Source: an uncultured Clostridia bacterium (GTDB lineage: Bacteria; Bacillota; Clostridia; Oscillospirales; CAG-272). Taken from it: a stretch of 38,169 nt of DNA. The stretch covers positions 1 to 38,169 of the forward strand of contig CAMJCC010000006.1 of NCBI GenBank assembly GCA_946404035.1, written 5' to 3'. The notes below the pieces were generated by a model. It ran no database searches and was not told the DNA's origin. It saw only the letters and a list, made by a program, of their open reading frames with translations. A program made the translations under genes and the position numbers. This document shows positions 17,529 to 26,290 of this stretch, in pieces; the stretch's first letter is position 1, and the number at the start of each line of letters is the position of its first letter.

Positions 17529-18521
17529 TCACAAGAAAAGGAACAGACCGGCAAAGAGACAGGTCAAAAGCGAAAAGCAGGAGAAGACCGCGACGATCTT
17601 CGGTTCGCTCCATCCCAGCGCCTCGAAGTGATGGTGGAGCGGCGCGATGCGGAACAGCCGCCGTCCGTGCGTGATCTTGAAAAAAACGACTTGCAGGATG
17701 ACCGACAGTCCCTCCAGAACGTACAAAAACCCTGCGAACACGATCAGAAGCGGGTTTCCGGCAAGAAAACTGCATCCCGCGAGCGCCGCGCCGAAAAACA
17801 GCGAACCGGTGTCGCCCATAAAGACCCGCGCGGGGTGATAGTTGTAGATCAGGAACCCCGCCGCCCCGCCGAAGATCGCCCCCGAAAAGAGCGAGAGCGG
17901 CTCCAATAGCTGTCCCGCGCCGACAAGACCGAAAAAACCGGCGAGGACCGCCGCGTCGGAGGCGGCAAGACCGTCGACCCCGTCGGTCAGGTTGGCGCAG
18001 TTGACGATCCCGACGAGAAGAAAGGAGGAAAAGAGATAAAAGACGAACGCCGAGCGCAGAAAGGAGGGAAGCGGCAGAGCGGATAAGTCGGGACGGAAGC
18101 CGAAGATCGCAAGCAGGGAAAGATACGCCCCCGCCGAAACCGACTGCAAAAGCAGTTTTTGCCGCGGGGTCAGCCCGTCGTTGCGTTTGTGGCGGAATTT
18201 CGCCAGATCGTCGATCATCCCGATCACGCCGTTCAAAAGTGCGTACAGGACCGTCAAGAGCAGGAAGATCATCGACTGTCGCGGCGCGCGAAAGAGAAGA
18301 AGCGCACAGCCGATCAAGCCCGCGACCGTCACGGGCAAAAGAAAGCAGAGCCCGCCCATCGTAGGGGTGCCCTCTTTTTTCATGTGCCAGCGCGGGCCGA
18401 TCGCAAGGATCTTTTGTCCCATTTTGCGGGCGGTCAGCCACGGGATCAGGAGTTTGCCGAGCAAAACGGTCCCGAAAAAGCAAAAGAGTGCGGCATAAAG
18501 AAACCAAAGTCCGACGTTCAT
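17529..18521 (-). CDS. mraY: Phospho-MurNAc-pentapeptide transferase MraY
   Basis: KKEGTPTMGG, GMIDDLAKFRHKRNDGLTPRQKLLLQ, NLTDGVDGLA, MGDTGSLFFG, APLHHHFEALGW. Confidence 0.96.
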   Translation of the reverse strand: MNVGLWFLYAALFCFFGTVLLGKLLIPWLTARKMGQKILAIGPRWHMKKEGTPTMGGLCFLLPVTVAGLIGCALLLFRAPRQSMIFLLLTVLYALLNGVIGMIDDLAKFRHKRNDGLTPRQKLLLQSVSAGAYLSLLAIFGFRPDLSALPLPSFLRSAFVFYLFSSFLLVGIVNCANLTDGVDGLAASDAAVLAGFFGLVGAGQLLEPLSLFSGAIFGGAAGFLIYNYHPARVFMGDTGSLFFGAALAGCSFLAGNPLLIVFAGFLYVLEGLSVILQVVFFKITHGRRLFRIAPLHHHFEALGWSEPKIVAVFSCFSLLTCLFAGLFLFL

Positions 18522-18557
18522 TCATTTCCCGCCCGCAGGCGACGTTCCTTTCCGCGG

Positions 18558-19940
18558 TCAACTTTCCGCTTGCTTCAGATAGAGTACGATCCGTTCCAGC
18601 GCCAGCGCGCGCGATCCTTTGACGAAGACCAGATCCCCCGGCGCCAACTCTTGTTTTAAGCGAGCAGAGAGTACTTGTAATTCATCCGGCACGAACAGAG
18701 CGATCTTTTCCCGGGACAGCCCCGCGTCGAACGCTCCGACGGCATAACCCTTTGCGAAATCTCCGACGCAGTACAGCCGCGCGGGGTCAAGCGCCGCCGC
18801 GCGCCGTCCGATCATTTGATGGAGCGCGTCCGCCGCGTCCCCGAGTTCGAGCATATCCCCGAGAACCAGGAACACGCGCCGACCGTTTTTGTTTTTTTTC
18901 AGCGATGCAAGCGCCGCCTCGGTCGGTTCGGGCGAAGCGTTGTAGCAGTCGAGCAGGACGGTCACGCCCCCGATCTCCTCGGTCTGCCCCCGGAGCGGCG
19001 CCGCTTTGATCTTTGTCAGCCCGTCGCGTATGACCGTACGTTCGATCCCGAGTTCGGAGCATACGGCGAAACAGAACGCCGCGGATGAAAGGATCGGCGC
19101 TTCGTCCCAGGAAAGCCGGACGCCGTCGAGCGTATCGGTCGGGGAGGAGAGCGTGACGTGCGGCTTTCCCTCTGAAACCTCCTTTACGGCGAGCGAGTAG
19201 AACGCGGGGACAGCGGGATCGACTGAAACCGAACGCGCGCGGACGCCAAGTTCCGGGACCGCGTCGGCAAGCAGGGGATCGCCTGCGGGATAAAGAAGCA
19301 CGCCGTCCGGCGTCATCCCATCGGCGATCTCGCATTTTGCCCGGCAGATCCCGGCTTTGGAACCGAGAATCCCGATATGTGCCGACCCGATCCCGGTGAT
19401 GACGGCAACGTCGGGTCTGACCAGCCGCGACAGCCGTCCGATCTCGCCCGGCCCGCGCATCCCGAGTTCCGCAACGAAAACTTCAGTCCCGGGCTGTATC
19501 GAGAGCATAGTCAATGCGACGGCAAGATCGGTGTTTCCGTTGCCCTCGGTGTAACAGACGCGACAGACGGTCGAAAGGATCGCCGTCAGATTTGTCCGCA
19601 GGGTGGTCTTTCCGTAACTGCCGGTGACGGCGACGGTTTTGTGCGGGATGGCCGACGCGTAGAGTGCGGCGGCGGAAAAGAGGACGGCAAGCGGGTCTTG
19701 TACGGTGAGGGTGCGCGGATCGCCGTCCGAACGGTGTGAGAGTACGCGGGCGGCTCCGTTTGCATACGCCTCTCCGATATGGACGGCGCCGTCGGTTTTT
19801 TCGCCCTGTAGGGCGAGAAAGAGGTCTCCCGGGCGGATCTCTCCCGAATGGGTCGCGATCGCCGTCACGGGCGTATTATCGCCGCCGGAGGGGAAGCTGA
19901 AGAGCGCGGGGTCAATCGGTTCTCCGGTCTTGATCCGCAT
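18558..19940 (-). CDS. murF: UDP-MurNAc-tripeptide:D-Ala-D-Ala ligase MurF
   Basis: AVTGSYGKTTLRTNLTAIL, TEGNGNTDLAVALTML, LLDCYNASPEPTEAAL, LVLGDMLELGDAADALH. Confidence 0.93.
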   Translation of the reverse strand: MRIKTGEPIDPALFSFPSGGDNTPVTAIATHSGEIRPGDLFLALQGEKTDGAVHIGEAYANGAARVLSHRSDGDPRTLTVQDPLAVLFSAAALYASAIPHKTVAVTGSYGKTTLRTNLTAILSTVCRVCYTEGNGNTDLAVALTMLSIQPGTEVFVAELGMRGPGEIGRLSRLVRPDVAVITGIGSAHIGILGSKAGICRAKCEIADGMTPDGVLLYPAGDPLLADAVPELGVRARSVSVDPAVPAFYSLAVKEVSEGKPHVTLSSPTDTLDGVRLSWDEAPILSSAAFCFAVCSELGIERTVIRDGLTKIKAAPLRGQTEEIGGVTVLLDCYNASPEPTEAALASLKKNKNGRRVFLVLGDMLELGDAADALHQMIGRRAAALDPARLYCVGDFAKGYAVGAFDAGLSREKIALFVPDELQVLSARLKQELAPGDLVFVKGSRALALERIVLYLKQAES

Positions 19941-21450
19941 CGTCTTCCTCCGTAGTATGACCGTACCGGCGCCGTTTTAGCGCCTCCCGGACGATTTTCT
20001 TTTCGTCAAACGGACGAACGCCGTCGGATGTGATCTCATACTGTTCGTGCCCCTTGCCGACCAACAGGACGATATCCCCCGGCTCCGCTGTTTCGATCGC
20101 GTAGTTGATCGCTCTCTTTCGGTCGACGATCACGCGCCGCCGTGTTTTTTCGGGCATTCCCGATATGATCTCGCGGATGATCTGCTTCGGGTCCTCGCTC
20201 CGACTGTTGTCGGATGTCACGATAGAAAAATCGGCAAGTTCTGCCGCCGTGCGTCCCATCGCGACGCGTTTGGTGGGATCGCGGTCGCCTCCGCATCCGA
20301 AGAGCAGGACGATACGTTCCCCGTGGCGGCGGAACGCCCGGACCGACAGCAGCAGCGAGCGGAGCGCCGCCTCTGTATGCGCGTAATCGATCAGAACGGA
20401 AAAAGAGAATTCCCCCGCGTCGACCTTTTCCATCCTGCCCGGAACGGTCGGCAGACGCGTCAGCGCCCGGATAGACGACGGGATATCGACGCCGACTTCC
20501 CGTGCCGCCGCCACGGCAAGCAGGGCGTTCTGCACGGTAAACGCGCCGGGAATAGGCACCGATACGGGAAAACGCCCGTCGTCGGTCTCTAAAACGAAAG
20601 AAACGCCGTCACATCCGTCAAGTTCTGCTTCCGTCGCGAGATGATCGCACTGTCCGACCGTCCCGCAGACCACCCGGCGGCAGGAAAGACCCTCGAGCAA
20701 AAGGTCGGTCCACGGGGTATCTCCGTTCACGACGGCGGTCTTGGTTTGTTTGAACAGGTTCTTTTTCGCCGCGAGGTAAGAGGTCATATCGCGGTGATAG
20801 TCCAGGTGTTCCGGCGACAGATTGGTAAAGACCGAGCAGGCAAACGAGAGCGGCGCGACGCGGGAGCGGTCGAGCGCCTGCGACGATACCTCCATCACGA
20901 CGTGCGTGATCCCCGCGTCCGCCATCGCGGCAAGCAGGGGATAGAGCGTCAGAGGCGGCGGGGTGGTCATGGTCGCCGCATCCCCGGCGTGAAAGGCGGC
21001 GAAAGCCGCTTCGTTTCCCGCGGCGCCGAGGTATCCCGTCGTGCCGATCATTCCGGTCGGGACGCCCGCCTCGTTCAGGATATGCCGGATCATGGTCGCC
21101 ACGCTGGTTTTTCCGTTGGTCCCCGTGACCCCGATCAGGGTCAGGCGCTTGCCGGGGTCGCCGTAAAATCGGCTGGCGGCGTACGCCTCGGCACGGCGCG
21201 TGTCGTCGACCGGGAGCAGGGGGATACCGACGTCCGCTCCGGCGTATTCCCGCGCTGCGACGGCGGCGACACAACCCTTTTCTTTTAAGGCAGGCAAGAG
21301 GAGGTGAGAGTTATAGTTCTTTCCCTCGTGGCAGATATAAAGACAGCCGGGCGTGATCCTCCGTCCGTCGTTTACGATGCCCGCGACGTCGATCCCGTCG
21401 TGCGGCTCGCCGTCGTATTCTCCCGGTAACAGCAGTCGGTCCAGTTCCAT
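19912..21450 (-). CDS. murE: UDP-MurNAc-L-Ala-D-Glu ligase MurE
   Basis: LIGVTGTNGKTSVATMIRHIL, TTPPPLTLYPLLAAMADAGITHVVMEVSSQALDRSRV, VLIDYAHTEAAL, LLFGCGGDRDPTKRVAMG. Overlaps murF by 29 bp. Confidence 0.95.
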   Translation of the reverse strand: MELDRLLLPGEYDGEPHDGIDVAGIVNDGRRITPGCLYICHEGKNYNSHLLLPALKEKGCVAAVAAREYAGADVGIPLLPVDDTRRAEAYAASRFYGDPGKRLTLIGVTGTNGKTSVATMIRHILNEAGVPTGMIGTTGYLGAAGNEAAFAAFHAGDAATMTTPPPLTLYPLLAAMADAGITHVVMEVSSQALDRSRVAPLSFACSVFTNLSPEHLDYHRDMTSYLAAKKNLFKQTKTAVVNGDTPWTDLLLEGLSCRRVVCGTVGQCDHLATEAELDGCDGVSFVLETDDGRFPVSVPIPGAFTVQNALLAVAAAREVGVDIPSSIRALTRLPTVPGRMEKVDAGEFSFSVLIDYAHTEAALRSLLLSVRAFRRHGERIVLLFGCGGDRDPTKRVAMGRTAAELADFSIVTSDNSRSEDPKQIIREIISGMPEKTRRRVIVDRKRAINYAIETAEPGDIVLLVGKGHEQYEITSDGVRPFDEKKIVREALKRRRYGHTTEEDDADQDRRTD

Positions 21451-21461
21451 TCGGTCTCCTT

Positions 21462-23726
21462 TCAGTCGGCGTCGTCGGGGTACAGGACCGTGATCCGTAT
21501 CACGGTCCCGGCGGGGACGGTCTCGCCCGGCGGGATTGATTGAGAGGTGACCGACGCGTCGGTGTGTCCGAGCGGATCTCCGATCCCGAAATACTCGATA
21601 TTCAGTCCCGCCGAGAGGATCGCCGCGTTTGCTTCGACGGGGGATAATCCCGACACGCGCGGCACGCTGACGGTCACCTGTTCAGCGCCGTCGGTGTAGA
21701 GCAGGACGCTTCCGGTCGCGGGGTCCAAGAGGGTCCCTGGCGCGGGGAACTGCCCGACGACCGTATTGCCGTCCCCGATCACGCGGACGGGAAGCGCGCC
21801 GGACTTTGCGGCGGCGCGCGCCTGCACGACCGTAAGAGAGACGAAATCGTCGACCGCGACGGGTTCAGGCGCGGGTTTGCCGTCGGTCTTCGCCTCGATA
21901 TACGGCAGAACGGAGGACAGCAGAGAGGAGATATAGGGGGCGGCGACGATCGCGCCGTATTTGGCGGTCTCGGGTTCGTCCGCGACGATGATCGCGGCGA
22001 TCTCCGCGTCGTCGGACGGGGCGAACGCCACGCACGAGCCGATACGGAGAAAGGAGTTTCCGTTAGCGTCCAGTACGTCGAATTTCTGACTGGTCCCGGT
22101 CTTCGCCGCGACCTTGTATCCCTTGACGTAGGCGTTTCTCGCGCCTCCCGTGCCCGAAACCCCCTCTTCGAGGATCGCGGCGACCGCACTTGCGGCGTCG
22201 GAGCCGACGACCTGCCGCCGGATGACCGGTTCGTGCGTGAAAACGACCTTCCCGTCTGGGTCGATCACCCGCTCGACCAGATAAGGTTCGACCAGGTTTC
22301 CGCCGTTCGCGACGGCGGCGACGGCGGTCAGTTGTCCGATGATCGACACCTTGAACCGCTGACCGAAGGACGCGGTCGCAAGCTCGGTCGTCCCGATGGC
22401 GTCCTTTTTGTGAAAGAGCCCAGTCACCTCCGAGGGCAGGTCGATCCCGGTCTTTTCAAGATATCCGAACTTGACGAAATAATCGTAGAACCGTTCCGCG
22501 CCGATCCTGGCACCGACCTGCATCAGGGTCGGGTTGCAGGACTGCTGCAGACCGTAGGCGAACGTGAAGCCGTGCCCGTGTCCGCCCCGCTTGTGGCAGG
22601 AGATCGAGTAGCCGCCGATCTGCAGCGCCCCGGTGCAGTCGAACGTATCGGTCGGGGTCACGACGCCGAGATCCAGCGCCGTTGCCGCCGTGACGATCTT
22701 AAAGGTCGAGCCGGGTTCGTAGAGTTCGCTCGTCGCCTTGTTCCGCCACATCGTATAGAGCAGTTCGGATTTCAGTCTGGCGTATTCCTCGCCGTCCTTT
22801 TCGTAGCCCGCCGCATTCAGCTTCGCCTGTGAAAGTTCGTCGAGCGTGAACGGGTGGTTGCAGTCGAACGGGGAGGAGGTCGCCATCGCCAGGATCGCCC
22901 CGGTCTTCACGTTCATCACGATGCCGGTCACTCGGTTTTTGACGTCAAAGGTGCGACGGATCTCCTCGAGCAGCGTTTCCAGACGCGTTTCGATATAGGG
23001 GTCGAGCGTTGTTTCGATACTGTTCCCGGGGACGGGTTCACGGTAGGAGACCCCGATATCCGAGAGTTCCCGTCCCGTCGCGTCCTTGGCACGAAGAAAC
23101 GCGCCGTCCGCCCCCGACAGCACCTCGTCGTAGGAGTATTCCAACCCGAACAGCCCCTGCTGGTCCGAACCGGTGAACCCGATCACGTGGGCGGCAAAGG
23201 TCCCGAGCGGATAGGAACGCACGACCGAGGGGTCGGCGTGGACCATCTTTTCCAAGTGATTTTCCGAAACGAACGAGAGTACGCGCCTGAACACGTCCTC
23301 CTCCACGTTCCGTTTGACCGTCTGGTCCAGCGTTTTCGTTTTCTTTGCGCGCGACAGGATCGCGTCGCGGTCGATCCCGAGCAGGGGTGAAAGACCGTCG
23401 GCGATCAGCGAGGCGTAGTCCGTACCGTCCCGCTCGCTCTCCTCTCGGATATCGACGGGGGAGAGGCAGATGCGCCAGACGGTGCGGTCGCAGGCAAGGA
23501 CCGTGCCGTCCGAGGCGTAGATGGTCCCGCGCGGCGCGCGCAAGGGGGAGACCGTGCGCACCTGATCCTCCACCATCTTGGTATAGCGGGCGTAACCGAA
23601 TACCTGCATCCCGAAAATGCGGACGAGCAGAAACGAGCCGAAAACAAGGAACGCCGAAAACAGAGCGATCACACGCCGCCGCGCGACGGGGAACGCCATT
23701 TTCATATTCCGCTGTTCGGGTCCCAT
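21462..23726 (-). CDS. spoVD: Class B PBP with PASTA domains, SpoVD/FtsI type
   Basis: Transpeptidase motifs YEPGSTFKIVTAATAL, QSCNPT, AAKTGTSQ; two PASTA-like repeats at the C-terminus. Likely ATG 23726 with GGGAGG RBS. Confidence 0.85.
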   Translation of the reverse strand: MGPEQRNMKMAFPVARRRVIALFSAFLVFGSFLLVRIFGMQVFGYARYTKMVEDQVRTVSPLRAPRGTIYASDGTVLACDRTVWRICLSPVDIREESERDGTDYASLIADGLSPLLGIDRDAILSRAKKTKTLDQTVKRNVEEDVFRRVLSFVSENHLEKMVHADPSVVRSYPLGTFAAHVIGFTGSDQQGLFGLEYSYDEVLSGADGAFLRAKDATGRELSDIGVSYREPVPGNSIETTLDPYIETRLETLLEEIRRTFDVKNRVTGIVMNVKTGAILAMATSSPFDCNHPFTLDELSQAKLNAAGYEKDGEEYARLKSELLYTMWRNKATSELYEPGSTFKIVTAATALDLGVVTPTDTFDCTGALQIGGYSISCHKRGGHGHGFTFAYGLQQSCNPTLMQVGARIGAERFYDYFVKFGYLEKTGIDLPSEVTGLFHKKDAIGTTELATASFGQRFKVSIIGQLTAVAAVANGGNLVEPYLVERVIDPDGKVVFTHEPVIRRQVVGSDAASAVAAILEEGVSGTGGARNAYVKGYKVAAKTGTSQKFDVLDANGNSFLRIGSCVAFAPSDDAEIAAIIVADEPETAKYGAIVAAPYISSLLSSVLPYIEAKTDGKPAPEPVAVDDFVSLTVVQARAAAKSGALPVRVIGDGNTVVGQFPAPGTLLDPATGSVLLYTDGAEQVTVSVPRVSGLSPVEANAAILSAGLNIEYFGIGDPLGHTDASVTSQSIPPGETVPAGTVIRITVLYPDDAD

Positions 23727-23739
23727 AGAAACCTCCCGA

Positions 23740-23777
23740 AAACAAAATGAAAGCGACCCGTTTGAGGTCGCTTTCAT
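23740..23777 (-). terminator. Terminator/attenuator-like hairpin immediately before spoVD
   Basis: Perfect 12-bp stem ATGAAAGCGACC/GGTCGCTTTCAT (23747-23758/23766-23777), 7-nt loop, followed on the minus strand by TTTTGTTTT. Confidence 0.7.
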
Positions 23778-23799
23778 CATATTCGGTTGTATTCCGGGT

Positions 23800-24216
23800 T
23801 TATTCCATCGTCGTGTCGATCTGCTGCCCCTGCGGGAACACGATCCGCACCGCCGAGGGTTCGGTCACCGTGTTGATCGAGATCGCGGCGCTCGACTGAT
23901 CGACGCCAGAGGGCGCGTACTGCTTGGTCGACACGTCGCTCATAAAGCGGATGGTGCAGAACAGGATCAGAACGCAGGAGAAAAGAAGCGCAAGGGTAGA
24001 GAGCACCGGATGACGGCGGGAGAGTTTCCGGATGGGGGAGGCGGTGCGGCGTTTGCCGGAACGCGCAGGGGCGTAACCCTCGTTTGCCGCTTTCGCCATC
24101 ATAAACTCGCCGATGGTGCGGTTCCCGCTGAAATCAAAGCGGCTCCGCATCTTCAGATACAGTTCGTTGTTCGCGCCGTTATCGGAGGTTTGATTTTGGA
24201 TCACGTTGTAAGTCAT
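23800..24216 (-). CDS. Single-TM protein in the ftsL position
   Basis: 138 aa; basic cytoplasmic region, one TM (VLSTLALLFSCVLILFCTIRFM), short external tail. Lies between rsmH and the PBP. Confidence 0.7.
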   Translation of the reverse strand: MTYNVIQNQTSDNGANNELYLKMRSRFDFSGNRTIGEFMMAKAANEGYAPARSGKRRTASPIRKLSRRHPVLSTLALLFSCVLILFCTIRFMSDVSTKQYAPSGVDQSSAAISINTVTEPSAVRIVFPQGQQIDTTME

Positions 24217-24231
24217 GACGGTTCTCCTCTC

Positions 24232-25200
24232 TTAATCGATCGTTGCGATCGGCAGTTTCGTTGCGATCCGGAGTTTCGCGCTCCGGGATCTCGGGTTTTC
24301 TTCAAGTTCGGTCTCGCTCGGCAGGATCGGTTTTTTCGTGTCGAGTTTGACCACGGGTTTTCGTCCGCAGACGCAGACGGGGAAGTCGGGGGGACAAATA
24401 CAGGGGTTTGCGAGTTCGTTCAGGGTGTTCTTTACGATCTTATCTTCGCCCGATTGGAAGGAAATAACCGCTATTTTTCCGCTTGGAACCAGGTTGTCCG
24501 CCGCGCCGCGGATAGCGGGCGAGATGGCGTCCAGCTCCCGGTTGACCTCGATCCGGATCGCCTGAAAGGTCTTTTTTGCCGGATGGTGGCCAGTTGCGCG
24601 GAATTTCAAGGGGATCGCCGAGCAGATCACGTCGGAGAGCTCGGTCGTGGTCTCAAAGGGTTTGATCTCACGCCGCCGGACGATCGCCGTAACGATCGCG
24701 GAGGCGAAGCGTTCCTCGCCGTAAAGATCGATGATCTTCAGCAGTTTCTCGGGCGGGTAAGTGTTGACGACGTCGCGCGCCGTCAGGGGCTGTTCGCGGT
24801 CCATCCTCATATCGAGCGGCGCGTCTTTCATATAAGAGAAGCCGCGGCTCGCTTCGGTCTGCTGAAAAGCGGAACAGCCGAGGTCCATTAAAACCCCGCC
24901 GAGGTTGGATACTTGGTACTCGGTCAAAACCGAGGATAGTTCGGAGTAATTCGTGTGAACGTACGTGATTTTGTCGGAAAAAGGGGAGAGCCGCTCCCTT
25001 GCGGCGCGCAGCGCGTCGTCGTCCCGGTCCAGGCAGATCAGCCGTCCGGTTTTGCCGAGACGTTTGGCGATCTCAAAGGAGTGTCCGCCGCCGCCGGTCG
25101 TGCAGTCCACGTAGGTCAGACCATCCCGGACGTTCAGCGCGTCGATGCACTCGTGCAAAAGAACGGGGGTGTGGGAGAAAAGCGGTTCCAGGTCTTCCAT
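24232..25200 (-). CDS. rsmH: 16S rRNA m4C1402 methyltransferase RsmH
   Basis: HTPVLLHECIDAL, YVDCTTGGGGHSFEIAKRL, LMDLGCSAFQ, ALRIEVN-like FQAIRIEVNRELDAI. Confidence 0.96.
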   Translation of the reverse strand: MEDLEPLFSHTPVLLHECIDALNVRDGLTYVDCTTGGGGHSFEIAKRLGKTGRLICLDRDDDALRAARERLSPFSDKITYVHTNYSELSSVLTEYQVSNLGGVLMDLGCSAFQQTEASRGFSYMKDAPLDMRMDREQPLTARDVVNTYPPEKLLKIIDLYGEERFASAIVTAIVRRREIKPFETTTELSDVICSAIPLKFRATGHHPAKKTFQAIRIEVNRELDAISPAIRGAADNLVPSGKIAVISFQSGEDKIVKNTLNELANPCICPPDFPVCVCGRKPVVKLDTKKPILPSETELEENPRSRSAKLRIATKLPIATID

Positions 25201-25203
25201 CAC

Positions 25204-25629
25204 TTACAGACCTATCGAGGCGAGCTTGCGCCGGATCTTGTCGATGTCGCGTACCTTCTCGGCTTCGTGCCAGAGAGCAGCGCTCCAGATCTGGATGTGA
25301 TCGCCCGCGCCGATGATGACGACGTCGCGCTCGATCGAGGCGTAGTCGAGGATCTGCTGGGGAAGAACGATCCGTCCGTTGGAGTCCGGGGTCGCCTGCA
25401 CGGATTTCGAGAACAGGAACTCCTTGATCTCGCTGACCTCGGAGTCGGGGAAGCCGTTGATCAGGTCCGCGATCTTATCCATCGCCTCGCAGGTGTAGAC
25501 CGCAAGGCAGTTCTTATTCATCTTGCGGGTAACGAAGAAACTCTCGCCGAGTTGTTCGCGGAAGCGGGCGGGCATAAACACCCGGTTCTTCGCGTCGAGG
25601 GTATGTTCGTATTCGCCGACGAAGGTCAT
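25204..25629 (-). CDS. mraZ: Transcriptional regulator MraZ
   Basis: MTFVGEYEHTLDAKNRVFMPARFREQLG; second repeat DSNGRIVLPQQILDYASIERDVVIIGAGDHIQIWS. Confidence 0.96.
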   Translation of the reverse strand: MTFVGEYEHTLDAKNRVFMPARFREQLGESFFVTRKMNKNCLAVYTCEAMDKIADLINGFPDSEVSEIKEFLFSKSVQATPDSNGRIVLPQQILDYASIERDVVIIGAGDHIQIWSAALWHEAEKVRDIDKIRRKLASIGL

Positions 25630-25695
25630 GCCGTCCGTCTCCTTTCCCGAAATTTGATCTCTTTGGTGGGCTACGGGATCACTTTGACCCCTCAA

Positions 25696-25725
25696 ACGCG
25701 TAACTTTGCGTAACTTTGCACCACT
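25696..25725 (-). promoter_or_regulatory. Three-unit 10-bp repeat array, putative MraZ operator
   Basis: Minus strand AGTGGTGCAA-AGTTACGCAA-AGTTACGCGT, just downstream of the mraZ -10. Confidence 0.6.
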
Positions 25726-25733
25726 GTGCTATA

Positions 25734-25762
25734 ATTATACCCCACTTTTCGTTCCGTGTCAA
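25734..25762 (-). promoter_or_regulatory. Perfect-consensus dcw promoter upstream of mraZ
   Basis: Minus strand TTGACA (25762-25757), 17-bp spacer, TATAAT (25739-25734). Confidence 0.88.
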
Positions 25763-25876
25763 CCATTTCCAAATAAAAATAATGATCAAATTTTTCGACC
25801 GGTTTTTGTGCAAGTTGACAAAAAACGGGGGCGCTCACATTTTTTTAAAAAAGAGATTTCTCTTTCGTTTGGAATA

Positions 25877-25885
25877 TGATATAAT
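25877..25885 (+). promoter_or_regulatory. Extended -10 promoter for the small-gene/ispDF operon
   Basis: TGATATAAT (TGN + TATAAT at 25880-25885) in AT-rich DNA; no good -35 at 17 bp. Confidence 0.55.
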
Positions 25886-25935
25886 AAATAAAGAAAAGAC
25901 GGAGCAACGAAAACAGGCGGGAGGCGGGGGATCCG

Positions 25936-26274
25936 ATGAAGTTCAGACGGTTTTTCGGCTTGTCGGATAAACCCGGCTCGAAAAAAGACAGGATCAAGCG
26001 TTCCAACGCCCTGCACGGTCAGACCATCCGCTACGTCAGCGAGATCGGATCCGACGGGGTCGAGAACATCATCGGGCGGGGTGGCAACGCCTCGGTCCGG
26101 TTGGGCGAACTCCTGATCTTCTCGTCAAACGAGGTGATCTATCGCGCCCGCTGTGAGGACGTTCTGACGGCGGACCTGCTCTCGGGCGACGGCGTGGTCC
26201 TCAGGGGACCCGACGCGGTCTCGGGATCACAGGACCGCACCATCACCGTTTATTTCGTCGACTATCACAAGTAA
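25936..26274 (+). CDS. Hypothetical protein, 112 aa
   Basis: Good RBS (GGAGGCGGGGG), compact operon position before ispD. No family recognised. Confidence 0.7.
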   Translation: MKFRRFFGLSDKPGSKKDRIKRSNALHGQTIRYVSEIGSDGVENIIGRGGNASVRLGELLIFSSNEVIYRARCEDVLTADLLSGDGVVLRGPDAVSGSQDRTITVYFVDYHK

Positions 26275-26290
26275 GTAAAGGGGAACGCAG

